Part shown: positions 12,983 to 14,063 of the stretch, piece by piece
Numbering within the stretch: position 1 is the first letter of the stretch
How the letters are laid out: the number at the start of each line of letters is the position of its first letter
Source: Deltaproteobacteria bacterium
Lineage (GTDB): Bacteria > Desulfobacterota > BSN033 > UBA1163
Direction of reading: 5' to 3'
Assembly (NCBI GenBank): GCA_016875155.1
Contig: VGSD01000016.1
Span: 1 to 14,063 of the forward strand
Length of the DNA: 14,063 nucleotides
Position numbers and translations under genes: made by a program
The notes under the pieces: model-generated
Told to the model about the DNA's origin: nothing
The model's input: only the letters and a program-made list of their open reading frames with translations
Databases searched by the model: none

Positions 12983-14063
12983 ATGACCGAAACATTTAAA
13001 TGCTCGGAATGTCAGTGTTCCTATCCAATTGACCCAACCCGGTGGCAATGCGACTGCGGATCGCCCCTTGACCTTGAATTCAATCCGGAGTTTCCCACCC
13101 AAACCATCCTGAAAAGGGACCCAGGCCTTTGGCGATACAGGGAGGCTCTTCCGATAAAAAAAGATGGATCCATTGTCTCCATGGGAGAAGGATTTACTCC
13201 TCTTGAGGAGATGGAGTTCGGCAGTCACAGAGTATGGGTGAAGATCGATTACCTCTTTCCGACAGGTTCCTATAAGGACCGGGGGGCAGCGGTGCTCATC
13301 AGCAAGGCCAGGGAGCTTGGAATAAAGAAGGTGGTTGAGGATTCTTCAGGCAATGCGGGTGCAGCCATAGCCGCTTACTGTTCCAGGGCAAAAATCGGAT
13401 GTGACATTTATGTCCCTCAAGCGACCTCTTCGGGGAAATTGGTCCAGATTCAAACGTACGGAGCAAATTTGAAAAAGATTGAGGGCTCGCGGGAGAAGAC
13501 TGCACAGGTGACGATGGAGGCGGCTCAAAAAAACCACTATGCCAGCCACTGCTGGAATCCCTTTTTTCTACATGGAACAAAGACCTTTGCATTTGAGATA
13601 TGGGAACAGATGGGATGGAAACCACCGGATACGCTCGTCCTTCCGGTTGGACATGGAACCCTTCTGTTGGGGGCTTACATCGGGTTTAGAGAGTTAAGAG
13701 AGAAGGAGAGGATTAAGAAAATTCCCAGGTTGGTAGGAATTCAATCAGCAGTCTGCGCCCCGCTTTTTAAGGGTTTTATTAAAGGGTTGGACGAGGCCCA
13801 GAGCATCAAGAAGGGTGAGACGTTGGCAGAGGGAATTGCCATTGCAGAACCCGTTCGAGGAAAGCAGATTCTGAGGGCGATCCGGGAGACTGACGGAGAG
13901 ATTTTGACCGTGACAGATAGGGAGATTCGGGTAGCCCTCAGAGAGATGGGCCAAAGAGGCCACTTCATTGAACCCACTTCCGCGGCCACCATAGCCGGAC
14001 TGAAACAATACTTGAAAAGGGAGAAGAAAAAAGAGGTGGTCGTATCGACTCTGACAGGAACAG
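12983..14063 (+). CDS. Threonine synthase-like PLP enzyme, 3' end outside window
   Basis: The frame runs from the ATG at 12983 to the right edge without a stop (360 codons seen). The N-terminus is a zinc ribbon with C7xxC10 and C23xC25 (MTETFKCSECQCSYP, then WQCDCGSPLDLEF), as in archaeal-type threonine synthases. The fold-type II PLP core follows. Lys98 in PTGSYKDRGAAV should form the Schiff base, EDSSGNAGAAIAAY is the phosphate/substrate loop, and LPVGHGTLLLGAY is the glycine-rich cofactor loop. The product would make threonine from O-phosphohomoserine, or act on a related substrate. Other members of the family are annotated only as PLP-dependent lyases, so no symbol is given. No Shine-Dalgarno sequence precedes the ATG. 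Confidence 0.85.
   Translation, partial: MTETFKCSECQCSYPIDPTRWQCDCGSPLDLEFNPEFPTQTILKRDPGLWRYREALPIKKDGSIVSMGEGFTPLEEMEFGSHRVWVKIDYLFPTGSYKDRGAAVLISKARELGIKKVVEDSSGNAGAAIAAYCSRAKIGCDIYVPQATSSGKLVQIQTYGANLKKIEGSREKTAQVTMEAAQKNHYASHCWNPFFLHGTKTFAFEIWEQMGWKPPDTLVLPVGHGTLLLGAYIGFRELREKERIKKIPRLVGIQSAVCAPLFKGFIKGLDEAQSIKKGETLAEGIAIAEPVRGKQILRAIRETDGEILTVTDREIRVALREMGQRGHFIEPTSAATIAGLKQYLKREKKKEVVVSTLTGT

Overview
The window looks like a piece of a moderate-GC Gram-negative anaerobe chromosome, most likely a deltaproteobacterial/Desulfobacterota-type lineage. This placement is inferred from the gene mix: an acyl-CoA dehydrogenase of fatty-acid oxidation, a TatT-linked TRAP transporter, AsmA-like and UbiA-family membrane biogenesis proteins, a cytosolic GAF histidine kinase, and a sigma-54-type promoter. 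No rRNA, tRNA or CRISPR array was seen.

Left part (1-1322): the 3' end of an acyl-CoA dehydrogenase gene runs in from the left edge. An AT-rich spacer of about 360 bp follows, ending in a good -24/-12 (sigma-54) promoter candidate. Two very small membrane-protein genes (36 and 50 codons) lie behind it, and a 17-bp-stem intrinsic terminator comes 55 nt after the second stop.

Mobile part (1327-2096): a REP-associated tyrosine (RAYT, Y1 HUH) transposase gene on the minus strand is enclosed by perfect 27-bp inverted ends. Its right end touches the apparent GTG start of a UbiA-family prenyltransferase gene, so the element seems to have replaced that gene's leader. Behind ubiA come an unrecognised 380-aa protein (TTG start with a strong Shine-Dalgarno) and, after a nested palindromic repeat, a single-span AsmA/DUF748-like protein.

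Middle part (5431-9174, minus strand): a compact four-gene operon, tatT-dctP-dctQ-dctM, encodes a TPAT-type TRAP transporter. Both downstream junctions are ATGA overlaps, and a near-consensus sigma-70 promoter precedes the operon. The binding protein has Trp where TRAP binding proteins normally carry the carboxylate-clamping Arg, which suggests a substrate other than an ordinary organic acid.

Right part (9192-14063): a FabF-like ketoacyl-ACP synthase with an intact Cys-His-His triad is transcribed divergently from the transporter, and an imperfect palindrome lies between them. A 400-bp spacer follows with a consensus sigma-70 promoter, several inverted repeats and a palindromic element of about 120 bp. 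Next is a soluble double-GAF histidine kinase, and then a PLP-dependent threonine-synthase-like gene with an N-terminal zinc ribbon that runs off the right edge.

No wholly new system is demonstrable. The best candidates for a second look are the sigma-54-driven tandem micro-proteins, the RAYT element fused to the ubiA start, the TPAT operon with an altered binding residue, and the structured leader of the kinase gene.
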